This document shows, one piece after another, positions 44,069 to 52,977 of a stretch of DNA of 64,000 nt. The DNA is from JAYWGN01 sp043778255. Its GTDB lineage: Bacteria > Bacteroidota > Bacteroidia > Chitinophagales > Chitinophagaceae. The notes under the pieces were generated by a model, which saw nothing but the letters and a program-made list of their open reading frames with translations, was not told the DNA's origin and searched no databases. Position numbers and translations under genes: made by a program. The stretch spans positions 70,332 to 134,331 of the forward strand of contig JAYWGN010000001.1 of assembly GCA_043778255.1 (NCBI GenBank), written 5' to 3'. Position 1 is the stretch's first letter; each line of letters starts with the position of its first letter.

Positions 44069-45475
44069 TTACTTTAGTACATCAAGTACTGCAAACATTT
44101 TGCTAACCAATGCTTTGGTGCTACCACTATAATTATTTACCAAAAAGGAAATAATATATTCGCTACCATCGGCGGCTGTATGGTAACCGCTAAAGCCCTT
44201 TACATCGCCAATAGTACCGCTTTTTAATTTCATACCATTGTACAGTGGAAATGCATTGAGGTAGCTGCTGTACCAAGGTTGCTTACTTGCATAATCCAGT
44301 ACTTTTATAATAGTACTTGTAGTAACTCGGTTGCTTGGCGATAAGCCACTACCGTCGTACATATTAAGTGCCGTTGGCGAAATGCCCTTTTGTTGCCAAA
44401 ATGCTTTTACTAGTTCTACACCTTTTGCAGTTGCAAATACACCTTGCTTTTGTTCTGCCATTTTATTTAAAAATGCTTCGCCATAAAGGTTTATACTTTT
44501 TTTCATAAACCAATAATTGAGTGCCTCCAATGTTGGTGAGGCAATAGTTGTTATTACTTTTATAGGTGTTTTAGTTTTTGTTGCAGTGCCTAACTGTGTA
44601 GTACTCAGTATTGGATTTGTAATTTTTATATTCCCAGTTTTTAATTTTTGCAAAAGCATTTTACCAAAAGCCATACTTGGGTTAGGCATAGCGCCACTTA
44701 TTACAAAGTTAGTATCGTTAGCTGGTAGCGTACCTTTAATAATAGCTGTAGTGGCATATTGTGGTAGGTATATTATGGTGTTATCGCCACTGCCAGCTTC
44801 GGCTGTAGTTACTTCGTTGGTAAATGTTACATCGGGTATTGGTGGGTCTATATTAGTAATAGTGGTTTGGGTACCTATATTTTTATCGGTACTAAAGTGT
44901 ATATCAAATTGGTTTTCGTGCCAATTAAACAACCGTGCTGGTGCACCATAATAATTACCGAGGTCTTCCCATATCCAATTGCTTGGGGTTACATTTTTAT
45001 TGTAGCCATCGGCTAATAGTATACTACCTGTAATGGCTTTTATATTTTGTTGTTGTAGTGCATTTACAATTTTGATAAGCACTGCATTAGGCTTGGTTTC
45101 GGGGTAACGGAAGCTACCAAAGCTAGGGTCGCCACTGCCTTGTATTATTAGGTTGCCATTAAGTGTATTGTTAGCTATAGTACCAGTGTAACCAATTAGG
45201 GTATTGTAGGTAAATGCTTTTCCTAGTACTTCGTAAGCCGTTGCACTCGTTATTACTTTCATACAACTTGCTGTTGCCATTCCAATATTTTCATTTTTTT
45301 GGAGTAGCGGTTTTCCCGTTTTGGCATCTATTACATAAAGGCTGTATAAGGCATTTTCTAGCTGTTTATCGGTTTCAAATTTGGCTACAGCAATTTGCAA
45401 TTTTTCGGCTACAGTTTGTGCCAATGCATGTTGCGATAGCATTAAAAAAATAAAAAAGTATTTGTATATCGTCAT
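44069..45475 (-). CDS. dacB: D-alanyl-D-alanine carboxypeptidase/endopeptidase (PBP4, DacB type)
   Basis: A 468-residue periplasmic penicillin-binding protein of the S13 family, which trims or cleaves peptidoglycan cross-links. Signal peptide (KYFFIFLMLSQHALAQ). The SxxK active site is Ser70-Cys-Met-Lys73 (TASCMKV), the SxN-type motif lies in MYDGSGLSPSNRV, and KSGT lies in LKSGTIGDVKGFSGY. The large insertion between the first two motifs that characterises DacB is present. Its start overlaps by 4 bp the end of a decayed toxin gene, suggesting it was once the next gene of that operon. Confidence 0.93.
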   Translation of the reverse strand: MTIYKYFFIFLMLSQHALAQTVAEKLQIAVAKFETDKQLENALYSLYVIDAKTGKPLLQKNENIGMATASCMKVITSATAYEVLGKAFTYNTLIGYTGTIANNTLNGNLIIQGSGDPSFGSFRYPETKPNAVLIKIVNALQQQNIKAITGSILLADGYNKNVTPSNWIWEDLGNYYGAPARLFNWHENQFDIHFSTDKNIGTQTTITNIDPPIPDVTFTNEVTTAEAGSGDNTIIYLPQYATTAIIKGTLPANDTNFVISGAMPNPSMAFGKMLLQKLKTGNIKITNPILSTTQLGTATKTKTPIKVITTIASPTLEALNYWFMKKSINLYGEAFLNKMAEQKQGVFATAKGVELVKAFWQQKGISPTALNMYDGSGLSPSNRVTTSTIIKVLDYASKQPWYSSYLNAFPLYNGMKLKSGTIGDVKGFSGYHTAADGSEYIISFLVNNYSGSTKALVSKMFAVLDVLK

Positions 45476-45800
45476 TTTAAAATTGTTGTAAAATTGGGGT
45501 CGTGGTTGTTGGTAATATGCGTAATTAAATATCTATCTTGTTGTTGTATAAATAATATATACCAACTAGTTTATTTGTTACGTTTGTAAGTAATGTATTG
45601 TAAATTTTTTTGGTAATAGCTGTATTGCTTTGGTACAGGACGTTTTACTGTGTAGCCAATTTTAGTTTCAATGTTATATATTAAATCAGTTACATACTTT
45701 TTGCAAATTCTTTATCCCCGAAATAAGCATTTTAGGCAAGTATAATAGTTAACGTTTTTAAATAAGATTCTACAATTTCGGAATATATAACGTTAATCAT
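45472..45800 (-). pseudogene. Decayed RelE/ParE-type toxin
   Basis: Not visible as an open frame, but readable across three defects. The ATG at 45800 overlaps the antitoxin stop (ATGA). Codons read MINVIYSEIVESYLKTLTI, then a TAA at 45732-45734. In the same frame it continues NAYFGDKEFAK, then needs one A restored near 45683-45686. Next comes YVTDLIYNIETKIGYTVKRP, VPKQYSYYQKNLQYITYKRNK, a second TAA at 45571-45573, and TSWYILFIQQQDRYLITHITNNH to a final TGA overlapping the dacB start. The repaired product is about 109 aa with the N-terminal strand-helix, the basic centre and the W-Y-I-L-F ... Y-L-I-T-H-I-x-N-N-H ending of RelE/ParE-like toxins. It must be inactive. Confidence 0.8.
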
Positions 45801-46021
45801 TTTTTAAAATATGGCAATTCATCAATAAACTTATGCATTCTTTTTTCTAACTCTTCGCCAGTCATTCCTTCATTCCACATTTTTTCAAAATCATCTGAAG
45901 CTAATTTTTCTTCATTGCTGTTTGCAATTTTTGCACTTGTTAATTTGTTAGTATTTCTTAAATTCTGTACAGGCAATTTATTTTGCTCATTAGTAATTTT
46001 AATTGTTGCTATTGCTGCCAT
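45797..46021 (-). CDS. Probable antitoxin of a decayed toxin-antitoxin pair
   Basis: A 74-residue protein from the Met at 46021 (MAAIATIKI); the longer frame from 46051 has an unlikely hydrophobic start. The N-terminal part (IATIKITNEQNKLPVQNL) could form the strand of a dimeric DNA-binding fold, and the C-terminal half is helical and charged (SDDFEKMWNEGMTGEELEKRMHKFID), the usual toxin-wrapping region. It overlaps the ATG of the toxin pseudogene by 4 bp. It has no family I can name with certainty; the call rests on context. Confidence 0.65.
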   Translation of the reverse strand: MAAIATIKITNEQNKLPVQNLRNTNKLTSAKIANSNEEKLASDDFEKMWNEGMTGEELEKRMHKFIDELPYFKK

Positions 46022-46073
46022 TTTTATATTTTTATATAGTAAAGTTAACATTTTATAATTATGTGGTAGTTTG

Positions 46074-46081
46074 TACCTTTG
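46074..46081 (+). promoter_or_regulatory. -7 box of cinA
   Basis: TACCTTTG (TAnnTTTG), 35 nt before the ATG at 46117. It supports that start over the longer hydrophobic frame. Confidence 0.45.
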
Positions 46082-46116
46082 TTTTTTTTTACAAAAAAAA
46101 ATATACTAATTATACT

Positions 46117-47379
46117 ATGGCAAGTAAAGTACTGTGTAGCATTATAACCATTGGCGATGAGTTGCTAATTGGCCAAACCCTCGATACCAACAGTGCTTGG
46201 ATGGCACAAGCACTTAACAAAGTAGGTATATGGGTACACCGTAGAGTAGCAGTAGGCGATGATGAATTGGCAATTACTACTACTTTAGATTATGAAATGG
46301 CTATAAGCAATATTGTGCTCATTACAGGTGGCTTAGGGCCTACATCGGACGATATAACTAAGCCGTTGCTTTGCAACTATTTTGGGGGTACACTTGTAGT
46401 ACACCAACCCACATTGCAACATATTACTGCAATATTTACAAAGCTTAACCGACCCTTACTTACAGCCAATTTAGCTCAAGCCGAGCTGCCTAATAATTGT
46501 ATAATACTACCCAATGCCAAAGGTACTGCACCCGGTATGTGGTTCGAAAAAAATGGTGCTATAATAGTAAGTATGCCTGGTGTGCCTTACGAAATGAAAA
46601 GTATAATGAGTACATCGGTTATTGAAAAACTATTACAAAAATTTAACCCAACTAATATTGTACACAAAACAATACTTACGGCCGGTATGGGCGAAAGTTT
46701 TATAGCCGAACGTTTGGTAGCCTTTGAAAACAATTTGCCCCAACATATAAAATTGGCATACTTGCCTAATTATAGTTTTGTAAGGTTAAGGCTCACTGCC
46801 ACAGCGGATGATGCTTTGTTTTTAGACAACGAAATAACAGAATACCATAACCAACTGAAACAATTAGTTGCCGATATAATGGTAATTGATAAGGACGAAA
46901 CCATTGAAAAAGTAGTAGCTAACTTGCTACTACAACACCACAAAACAATAGCCACTGCCGAAAGCTGTACTGGTGGGTACATTGCACATTGCCTTACTAG
47001 TATGGCAGGTAGTAGTGCTTATTACAATGGCAGTGTAATTGCTTATGCTTATGATGCTAAGGAGGATTTGCTACAAGTAAACCATAACGAATTGGTACTA
47101 CACGGTGCAGTAAGCCAAACGGTAGTAACACAAATGGTGCAAGGTGTATTACAACAAATGAAAACCGATTATGCCATAGCCACTACTGGTATAATGGGAC
47201 CCGATGGCGCAACCGACGATAAGCCAGTTGGCACTGTATGGATAGCTGTTGCTAATAACAAAACTGTAGTAGCAAAGCGGCATCACTTTAGGTACGACCG
47301 TAAAAAAAATATAGAGCTAACAGCCTTAAATGCTTTTGAAATGTTGAGGCAGTTAATCATAAAAGACGTTGCTATTTAG
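46117..47379 (+). CDS. cinA: CinA family protein (nicotinamide-nucleotide amidohydrolase)
   Basis: A 420-residue two-domain CinA. The N-terminal molybdopterin-binding-like domain (IITIGDELLIGQTLDTNSAWM, in pieces; TGGLGPTSDDITK) has COG1058-type ADP-ribose pyrophosphatase activity in homologues. The C-terminal domain (TAESCTGGYIAHCLT, ATTGIMGPDGATDDKPVGTVWIA) is the NMN deamidase. It functions in pyridine-nucleotide recycling. I chose the Met at 46117 (MASKVLCS) as the family start. It is convergent with the next gene, with an 8-bp overlap. Confidence 0.93.
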   Translation: MASKVLCSIITIGDELLIGQTLDTNSAWMAQALNKVGIWVHRRVAVGDDELAITTTLDYEMAISNIVLITGGLGPTSDDITKPLLCNYFGGTLVVHQPTLQHITAIFTKLNRPLLTANLAQAELPNNCIILPNAKGTAPGMWFEKNGAIIVSMPGVPYEMKSIMSTSVIEKLLQKFNPTNIVHKTILTAGMGESFIAERLVAFENNLPQHIKLAYLPNYSFVRLRLTATADDALFLDNEITEYHNQLKQLVADIMVIDKDETIEKVVANLLLQHHKTIATAESCTGGYIAHCLTSMAGSSAYYNGSVIAYAYDAKEDLLQVNHNELVLHGAVSQTVVTQMVQGVLQQMKTDYAIATTGIMGPDGATDDKPVGTVWIAVANNKTVVAKRHHFRYDRKKNIELTALNAFEMLRQLIIKDVAI

Positions 47380-48424
47380 CCACATTTAACTTATTGGCAA
47401 ATGTAGTAGTTGTTATTATTTCATTTTCAAAGTCAGTATGCCAACGTTTTATTTGTTGCAGTTCCATTGGTTTTAATTCGGTGCAGGTATATACAATTAC
47501 GGTTTCATTCCCTTTGGCATCTACCGTATATTGGGCTTGTGCCAATACATTTTTGGTAGTAGTTAAGTTGGTGCTATACCTTGCAAAGTCTTTTTGGTGG
47601 GGAGTTTCAATTATTTTTCGCAACATTCTATAATATACTGCATCAAGCATTTTTTCTTTTACTACTGTTTCTAGTAAGGTTGCATAAGTTCTTGTACTAG
47701 CTTGTGGCAACCTATCACTCCACATTAGCAAAAACCGGTCAGACAGTTGTTTGTTGAACGATTTGGTTTTGAACATACTATCGTTTTTAATAGCTACATG
47801 CATTAAAAAAGCATTTTTACAATAGCCTTCTTCATTCATATCGCTAATGGCTTTCGCCATTTTTTTTTCGTTAGCATTGGTTCGGTTTTGGTACAGTGCC
47901 AATGCACCTACCCAAGGCATTATAGCATCGTGGTCGTTAAGGTTGTAGCTTTGTAAGGTGCTTTTTATATTATCAAACCCTAGCTTATCCATTAAGTATT
48001 CGCTAAGTGCAAGTGAGTTGTGTTGTAGCATTCCATGTACTATTTCAATTAAGGCAACGGTATTATTTTCCACTTTTTTTTGTACTAACATTTGTGTTAA
48101 CCAATCTTCATAAGTATCGGCTTTAGTATTTTCAATGTAATATTTTACAATTTCTTTAAGGTTTACTCTTTCGGTGGTATCTATTACTTTGTAGGCTGCT
48201 TGCTTTGCAAATTCCATGGCTACCAATAAGTTGGGCATAGTGGCTATAGGCATTACTTCATTTCCGTTGTAATTAGCGGCTATACCATTGTTTTTTATTA
48301 CATATATAGCGGTTGTTTTTTTGTGCTTCGCAAAAAATGCAAACATTGAGTCAGCTTGTGTTTGGGCTGTAATGGTTAATGGAATAGGTAATAATAGGAA
48401 TACTATTTTTTTAAGCAATTTCAT
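47372..48424 (-). CDS. Exported serine-hydrolase-like protein with lost active site
   Basis: A 350-residue exported protein (signal KLLKKIVFLLLPIPLTITAQ) with the fold pattern of class A beta-lactamase-like hydrolases. The region VMPIATMPNLLVAMEFAKQAA (about residues 57-77) aligns with the S-x-x-K helix of that family, but the Ser is Thr and the Lys is Asn, so serine chemistry is not expected. The later helices (ALSEYLMDKLGFDNI, LMHVAIKNDSMF, LPQASTRTYATLLE) fit the same family. It is probably a non-catalytic binding or regulatory derivative. Confidence 0.65.
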   Translation of the reverse strand: MKLLKKIVFLLLPIPLTITAQTQADSMFAFFAKHKKTTAIYVIKNNGIAANYNGNEVMPIATMPNLLVAMEFAKQAAYKVIDTTERVNLKEIVKYYIENTKADTYEDWLTQMLVQKKVENNTVALIEIVHGMLQHNSLALSEYLMDKLGFDNIKSTLQSYNLNDHDAIMPWVGALALYQNRTNANEKKMAKAISDMNEEGYCKNAFLMHVAIKNDSMFKTKSFNKQLSDRFLLMWSDRLPQASTRTYATLLETVVKEKMLDAVYYRMLRKIIETPHQKDFARYSTNLTTTKNVLAQAQYTVDAKGNETVIVYTCTELKPMELQQIKRWHTDFENEIITTTTFANKLNVAK

Positions 48425-48447
48425 TTAGGGTAAATGTATTATTATTT

Positions 48448-48984
48448 TTAAAATTTATTTTTCCACATCATACTTTCAATAGGCATATTGGGTTGGTTGC
48501 TGTACTTAGCATTAGGCTTGTTGTTGTAGGCAATTTCTATTTCGCCCTCTACAGGAAAATAAATGAGTTGCCCTATTGGCATTCCTTTATATATTTTTAC
48601 GGGTTGCTTTACCGATATTTCGAGTGTCCAATTACCACAAAAGCCAACATCGCCTTTTCCGGCAGTGGCATGTATATCTATACCTAATCTGCCTGTGCTA
48701 CTTTTACCTTCTAAAAAAGGTACATGAGCCAAGGTTTCGGTATACTCTAATGTTACCCCTAAGTAAAATATATGAGGGTATAAAGTATAACCTTCTTCGG
48801 GTATTTCAAAAGTTTCTATTTGGTTATGTTTTTTAGCATCTAACAAATCATCTTTATATTTGGCTAAGGTACTGCCTAAGTGTACATCGTAACTATTGCT
48901 GCCCAAATCCTCACGGTTATAGGGTACTATTTTTATAGTGCCTTTATTTATTTCGGCTAATATACGAGTATCGCTAAGTATCAT
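48448..48984 (-). CDS. dcd: dCTP deaminase
   Basis: Converts dCTP to dUTP, the first step of dTTP supply. It is a trimeric dUTPase-fold enzyme. A 178-residue protein with MILSDTRILAEINKG, DLGSNSYDVHLG, EGKSSTGRLGIDIHATAGKGDVGFCGNWTLEI in separate conserved blocks (SxxRLG and the catalytic Glu in LEI), and C-terminal QPNMPIESMMW. It lies 23 bp upstream of the exported hydrolase-like gene, in the same direction. Confidence 0.94.
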   Translation of the reverse strand: MILSDTRILAEINKGTIKIVPYNREDLGSNSYDVHLGSTLAKYKDDLLDAKKHNQIETFEIPEEGYTLYPHIFYLGVTLEYTETLAHVPFLEGKSSTGRLGIDIHATAGKGDVGFCGNWTLEISVKQPVKIYKGMPIGQLIYFPVEGEIEIAYNNKPNAKYSNQPNMPIESMMWKNKF

Positions 48985-49005
48985 ATAGTTTAGTTTTTAC
49001 TAGTG

Positions 49006-49013
49006 CAAATATA
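49006..49013 (-). promoter_or_regulatory. -7 box of dcd
   Basis: The minus strand reads TATATTTG (TAnnTTTG), 21 nt before the ATG at 48984. Confidence 0.5.
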
Positions 49014-49056
49014 TGATTATTAAAAAATTGGAGTTACAAATATTAACCATAAAAAA

Positions 49057-49085
49057 AGGCTACTCCATATAATATAGAGTAGCCT
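49057..49085 (-). terminator. Terminator after the coiled-coil gene
   Basis: A 9-bp stem (AGGCTACTC / GAGTAGCCT) with an 11-nt loop. It has a run of A on its 5' side, so on the minus strand the hairpin is followed by Ts. Confidence 0.8.
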
Positions 49086-49136
49086 AAGTTTTTCCATTTT
49101 TTTAGCAGGAAAGATTAGTACATTATTTTGTTGTAC

Positions 49137-50153
49137 TTATCCAAACAAGCCACCTTTGGCTAAGTGTACTTTGCCTTCACCTATTTTAAATCCGTTTTGA
49201 TATACTTCTACCTTATAATCGCCACGTTGAAAGTCGCTATTTTGTTTCCAATCAAAGTTTATATATTTTTTTTCGCCTTGTTTGTAGTCTACATCTAATG
49301 TAGTGGTATAAAATTTTTCGCCTTCTTCTCTAGTTTGCATTTTGCCCGACCCTAGGGCTTCTACAGTTACTGCAGTACCATCGGGTGCTGTTATACTTAC
49401 ATATATTTTTTTAGTGCCACTCTGGGCTATTCTATTAGCATCGAGGTCAAAACCTATTCGTAATTTATCTACTCGCTTTGCAGTACTGGTTTCTTTTTCT
49501 TTACCATTACGCCTTTCATTAATACCTGCTATATTAAAGTTATTGGCTACAAGTGTTGCACCAACATCTACTTTATCTTCTAATTGTTTTTTTTCTGTTG
49601 TTGTTTTATCAAGGTCGTTTTTTACTTGTGTTTTTTCGGCAATTACTTGGTCTCTTTCCGTTTTTACGGTTGTATTTTCTTCCGTTAGTGCTTGGTTTTG
49701 TTTTTGCAATTCAGCTACCTGCCCTTGGTAATTGTCAATTTCATTTTGCAAAGCTTTTATTTTATTGCGAAGCATTGCTTTTTCTGCATCTGTTTTATTT
49801 GTTTTTGACATTAGGGTTGTTATCTCACCCTTCAATTTTTCAATGTTGCCATCCTTGTTGGTAATAGTTGCATTTAATGATGTGTTAAGGTTTACTATTG
49901 AATCGAGCCTTACTAGTGCAGCATCGTAGCTTTCTTGTACGTCCTCTACCTTAGTAATACCAGCAGCTATTTGCTGTTCTTGTTTTTTGTTAATTTCTGT
50001 TTCATTTTTTTTGCTCCACCATATATAACCAACTGCAGCTATTAGGCCAGTGGTAAGTAAGGCATATATTAGGTTTCTAAAATCGTTTTTTCCTTTTTGG
50101 GGTTGTGGTTTTGAAAACGTTACATTTTCAGTACTATTTACTTCGTTATTCAT
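49137..50153 (-). CDS. Membrane-anchored coiled-coil protein with C-terminal beta-sandwich
   Basis: A 338-residue protein: N-terminal charged tail, one transmembrane helix (about residues 28-45, NLIYALLTTGLIAAVGYIWW), a long coiled coil (about 50-205, with heptads such as EKAMLRNKIKALQNEIDNYQ and VAELQKQNQALTEENT), and a beta-rich C-terminal domain (KLRIGFDLDANRIAQSG, KIYVSITAPDGT, YKVEVYQNGFKIGEG). A cytoplasmic N-terminus and periplasmic coil are expected. I do not recognise a function; a spacer or envelope-structuring role is possible. Confidence 0.72.
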   Translation of the reverse strand: MNNEVNSTENVTFSKPQPQKGKNDFRNLIYALLTTGLIAAVGYIWWSKKNETEINKKQEQQIAAGITKVEDVQESYDAALVRLDSIVNLNTSLNATITNKDGNIEKLKGEITTLMSKTNKTDAEKAMLRNKIKALQNEIDNYQGQVAELQKQNQALTEENTTVKTERDQVIAEKTQVKNDLDKTTTEKKQLEDKVDVGATLVANNFNIAGINERRNGKEKETSTAKRVDKLRIGFDLDANRIAQSGTKKIYVSITAPDGTAVTVEALGSGKMQTREEGEKFYTTTLDVDYKQGEKKYINFDWKQNSDFQRGDYKVEVYQNGFKIGEGKVHLAKGGLFG

Positions 50154-50270
50154 AATTTTTTTGGTTTTATTTATTTATAATTTCAAAAACTTTGCCAAGT
50201 TTTAAATAGGCAATAAAATTGTTTTTATTTTACCTCAATAAAAATATAAGTAGCAACTCTATAAAGTTAT

Positions 50271-50278
50271 TAAATTTG
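50271..50278 (+). promoter_or_regulatory. -7 box of holA
   Basis: TAAATTTG (TAnnTTTG), 20 nt before the TTG start at 50299. Confidence 0.45.
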
Positions 50279-50298
50279 TAACACAAAATTGTAATTAA

Positions 50299-51297
50299 TT
50301 GATAGATAAAGTACTGCAAGACTGGAAAAACAAAAAATATGCGCCAATATATTGGCTAGAAGGAGAAGAAGTGTACTATATAGATAAATTAGTGCAGTAT
50401 GCCGAAACTACTATACTAACCGATGAAGAAAAAAGCTTTAACCAAACAATATTATATGGCAAAGATAGTGATTGGGCTCAAGTAGTAAATGCATGTAGGC
50501 GTTACCCAATGAATAGTGAAAAACAATTGGTAATAGTAAAAGAAGCACAATACTTAAAAGATATAGAAAAGCTAGAACCCTACTTTGACAAGCCCTTGGC
50601 CTCAACTATATTAATAATAGCATATAAAGATAAAAAAGTAGATGCAAGAACAAAGTTTGCAAAAAAAATAAAAGATAGTCATACCCTACTTTCCTTTAAA
50701 AAATTATATGAAAACCAATTGCCTGAATGGGCAAATAGTATGATACAAGCCAAAGGCTATACTATTAAAAGTAAAGCATTGCTACTATTAACTGACCATG
50801 TAGGCAATGACCTCAACAGGCTAGAAAACGAAATTGATAAACTTATAATTAACCTTACAACTACTAAAGAAATAACAGATGACCATATAGAAAAATATAT
50901 TGGCATTAGTAAGGAGTACAATGTATTTGAATTGCAAAGTGCTATTGCCACAAAAAATATGGCGAAGGCCACACAAATAATTCAGTACTTTGAAAACAAC
51001 CCCAAATCGGGACCTATACAACAATTGCTACCAACATTGTATAGTTATTTTGCAAAATTATTTTTGCTGTGTACCGTTATGGGTAACGATGATAGAACAA
51101 TAGCAGCAGCAGTAGGCATTGCTCCTTTTTTACTAAAAGAGTATAAGCAAGCCGCTAAAACATACCAGTACAATGGAGTTGAAAAAGCGATATTGCTATT
51201 ACAACATTATAACTTAAAAAGTTTGGGTATAGACAATAGTAGTGCAACCGATGCTGCCTTAATGAAGGAGATGGTATTTAAAATAATATATAGCTAG
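50299..51297 (+). CDS. holA: DNA polymerase III subunit delta
   Basis: A 332-residue clamp-loader delta subunit. The N-terminal P-loop-like domain lacks Walker residues as expected (WLEGEEVYYIDKLVQYAETT), then IIAYKDKKVDARTKFAKKI, DLNRLENEIDKLII and the helical C-terminal collar domain (YNVFELQSAIATKN, LPTLYSYFAKLFLL). It opens the beta clamp at the replisome. The frame starts at TTG; no ATG lies between it and the first conserved residues, and the -7 box is suitably placed. Confidence 0.9.
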   Translation: MIDKVLQDWKNKKYAPIYWLEGEEVYYIDKLVQYAETTILTDEEKSFNQTILYGKDSDWAQVVNACRRYPMNSEKQLVIVKEAQYLKDIEKLEPYFDKPLASTILIIAYKDKKVDARTKFAKKIKDSHTLLSFKKLYENQLPEWANSMIQAKGYTIKSKALLLLTDHVGNDLNRLENEIDKLIINLTTTKEITDDHIEKYIGISKEYNVFELQSAIATKNMAKATQIIQYFENNPKSGPIQQLLPTLYSYFAKLFLLCTVMGNDDRTIAAAVGIAPFLLKEYKQAAKTYQYNGVEKAILLLQHYNLKSLGIDNSSATDAALMKEMVFKIIYS

Positions 51298-51399
51298 GTA
51301 CATAACAAATGCATTTGACATAAAAAACTATAATTGTTAATTTAGCGTATAAATACTAAATTGCAGATAATTAATCAACAAGCATAACGCTATACAATT

Positions 51400-52059
51400 A
51401 TGGAAATTGGTACAGAAATACATGTAGGCATTGTAGATGATCACAAAATATTTAGAGATGGAATCAGAATGGCTTTGAAAGAAAAACCATATTTGAAAAT
51501 AATATGGGAAGCCGAAGATGGGAAAGACCTTATGCATAAACTTGAATTACGTAAGCCACATATAATATTAATGGATATAAGGATGCCCAACTTTGATGGC
51601 ATTACCGCTATACCGTTATTAAAAAGAGACCATGAGGATTTGAAAATTATTATACTCAGTATGTACGATGACCAAGAAATGGTAACTAAGGTAATGGAAC
51701 TTGGTGCTAACGCTTACCTTACCAAAACTAGCGACCCCGATGAAATATACAAAGCCATACTCGGCTGTATGAACGATGAGTATTATTTCAATGAAATTGT
51801 AAACCAATCGGTACTGCTTAAATTACAACAAAAAAAATCGGTACGAAAATTTTACCCCGAAGCAATAAAGTTTAGCGAAAAAGAAATAAATATTCTAAAG
51901 CTTATATGCGAAGATAAAACTACCGAAGAAATATCGGAGGCCGTATTCCTCAGCCCACGAACTATAGAAACTATAAGGCAAAATATGAAAGCTAAAGCAG
52001 GTGTAAAAACAATAGCTGGCCTAGTAATGTACTGTAGCCGTAATAAATTAATAGAATAA
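51400..52059 (+). CDS. LuxR/NarL-type response regulator (first of two)
   Basis: A 219-residue response regulator. Receiver: VGIVDDHKIFRDG, phospho-acceptor Asp59 (IILMDIRMP), Ser in IILSMY, and Lys of the conserved K-x-S in AYLTKTSD. The GerE HTH is about residues 155-215 (FSEKEINILKLICEDKTTEEISEAVFLSPRTIETIRQNM, in pieces). There is no kinase gene in the neighbourhood. The gene 178 bp downstream is a close paralogue. Confidence 0.93.
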   Translation: MEIGTEIHVGIVDDHKIFRDGIRMALKEKPYLKIIWEAEDGKDLMHKLELRKPHIILMDIRMPNFDGITAIPLLKRDHEDLKIIILSMYDDQEMVTKVMELGANAYLTKTSDPDEIYKAILGCMNDEYYFNEIVNQSVLLKLQQKKSVRKFYPEAIKFSEKEINILKLICEDKTTEEISEAVFLSPRTIETIRQNMKAKAGVKTIAGLVMYCSRNKLIE

Positions 52060-52102
52060 ACTATTACCTTTTACTTAACCTTACTGCTCAAATTGTACTA
52101 CG

Positions 52103-52124
52103 TAATTTCCACAAGTAGAAATTA
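52103..52124. promoter_or_regulatory. Inverted repeat between the two response-regulator genes
   Basis: Arms TAATTTC / GAAATTA with an 8-nt spacer (CACAAGTA), in the 177-bp gap upstream of the second regulator. A candidate operator for one of the two LuxR-type regulators. Confidence 0.35.
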
Positions 52125-52236
52125 GGTAAATAATACGTTATGTAGTTACTCAATAAAAATACAACTTACAACGTTATATGTACGACAAAGAATATGTATA
52201 ACTATTTAGTAATTTTTACAAGATAACAACAATCAA

Positions 52237-52914
52237 ATGAAAACCGAAAATTTTACGACGCCAATTAAAGTAATAATATGTGACGACCATGCCTTATTCC
52301 GCTCTGGAGTTAAGCTAGCCTTAAGCTACCATAAAGATGTAGAAATAATTGCCGAAACAGAAAACGGACAACAGTTACTCAATACACTAAAAGGTATAAA
52401 ACCCGATGTTATATTACTTGATATTACAATGCCTATAATGAACGGAATAGAAGCATTACCACTTGTAAAAGATGCCTACCCCGATATAAAAGTTATAATG
52501 CTAACCATGCACAATGACCATAGTATGATAGCCAAACTTATGGAAATGGGTGCCAACTCATACATAACTAAGGATAGTGATAGCGAAACAATACACGAAG
52601 CTATAGTAACTTGCTACACCAACGAATACTACTTTAATGCATTAACCAACATGGCACTAATAGATGGCCTAAAAACTAAAAGACATAGTGAAGGTGGCCT
52701 TAATATAGATGCTCAACTTAACGAAAAAGAAATGCATATACTAAAGCTAATGTGCGAAGAAAAAAGTACTAAAGAAATTGCCGATATGGTGGACTTAAGC
52801 CCTAGAACAGTAGAGGCAATTAGAGATAAATTAAGAGCAAAAACTGGAGCAAAATCGATGGCAGGGTTGGTATTGTTTGCCGTAAAAAATGGCATACTTA
52901 CCGAAGAGGGCTAA
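52237..52914 (+). CDS. LuxR/NarL-type response regulator (second of two)
   Basis: A 225-residue paralogue of the preceding regulator. Receiver: VIICDDHALFRSG, phospho-acceptor Asp62 (ILLDITMPIMNG), Thr in VIMLTMHND and Lys in SYITKDSD. GerE HTH about residues 163-220 (LNEKEMHILKLMCEEKSTKEIADMVDLSPRTVEAIRDKL, in pieces). Tandem duplication is clear from matched residues such as YYFN after the receiver and K-A-G-x-K-x-x-A-G-L-V at the end. It is an orphan with respect to kinases. Confidence 0.93.
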   Translation: MKTENFTTPIKVIICDDHALFRSGVKLALSYHKDVEIIAETENGQQLLNTLKGIKPDVILLDITMPIMNGIEALPLVKDAYPDIKVIMLTMHNDHSMIAKLMEMGANSYITKDSDSETIHEAIVTCYTNEYYFNALTNMALIDGLKTKRHSEGGLNIDAQLNEKEMHILKLMCEEKSTKEIADMVDLSPRTVEAIRDKLRAKTGAKSMAGLVLFAVKNGILTEEG

Positions 52915-52949
52915 AACAATTGAATACAGCGAAAATAAAAATTAAGGTA

Positions 52950-52957
52950 TAAATTTG
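52950..52957 (+). promoter_or_regulatory. -7 box of the class IV aminotransferase gene
   Basis: TAAATTTG (TAnnTTTG), 20 nt before the TTG start at 52978. Confidence 0.45.
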
Positions 52958-52977
52958 TGTAAAATAAAAACACAAAT

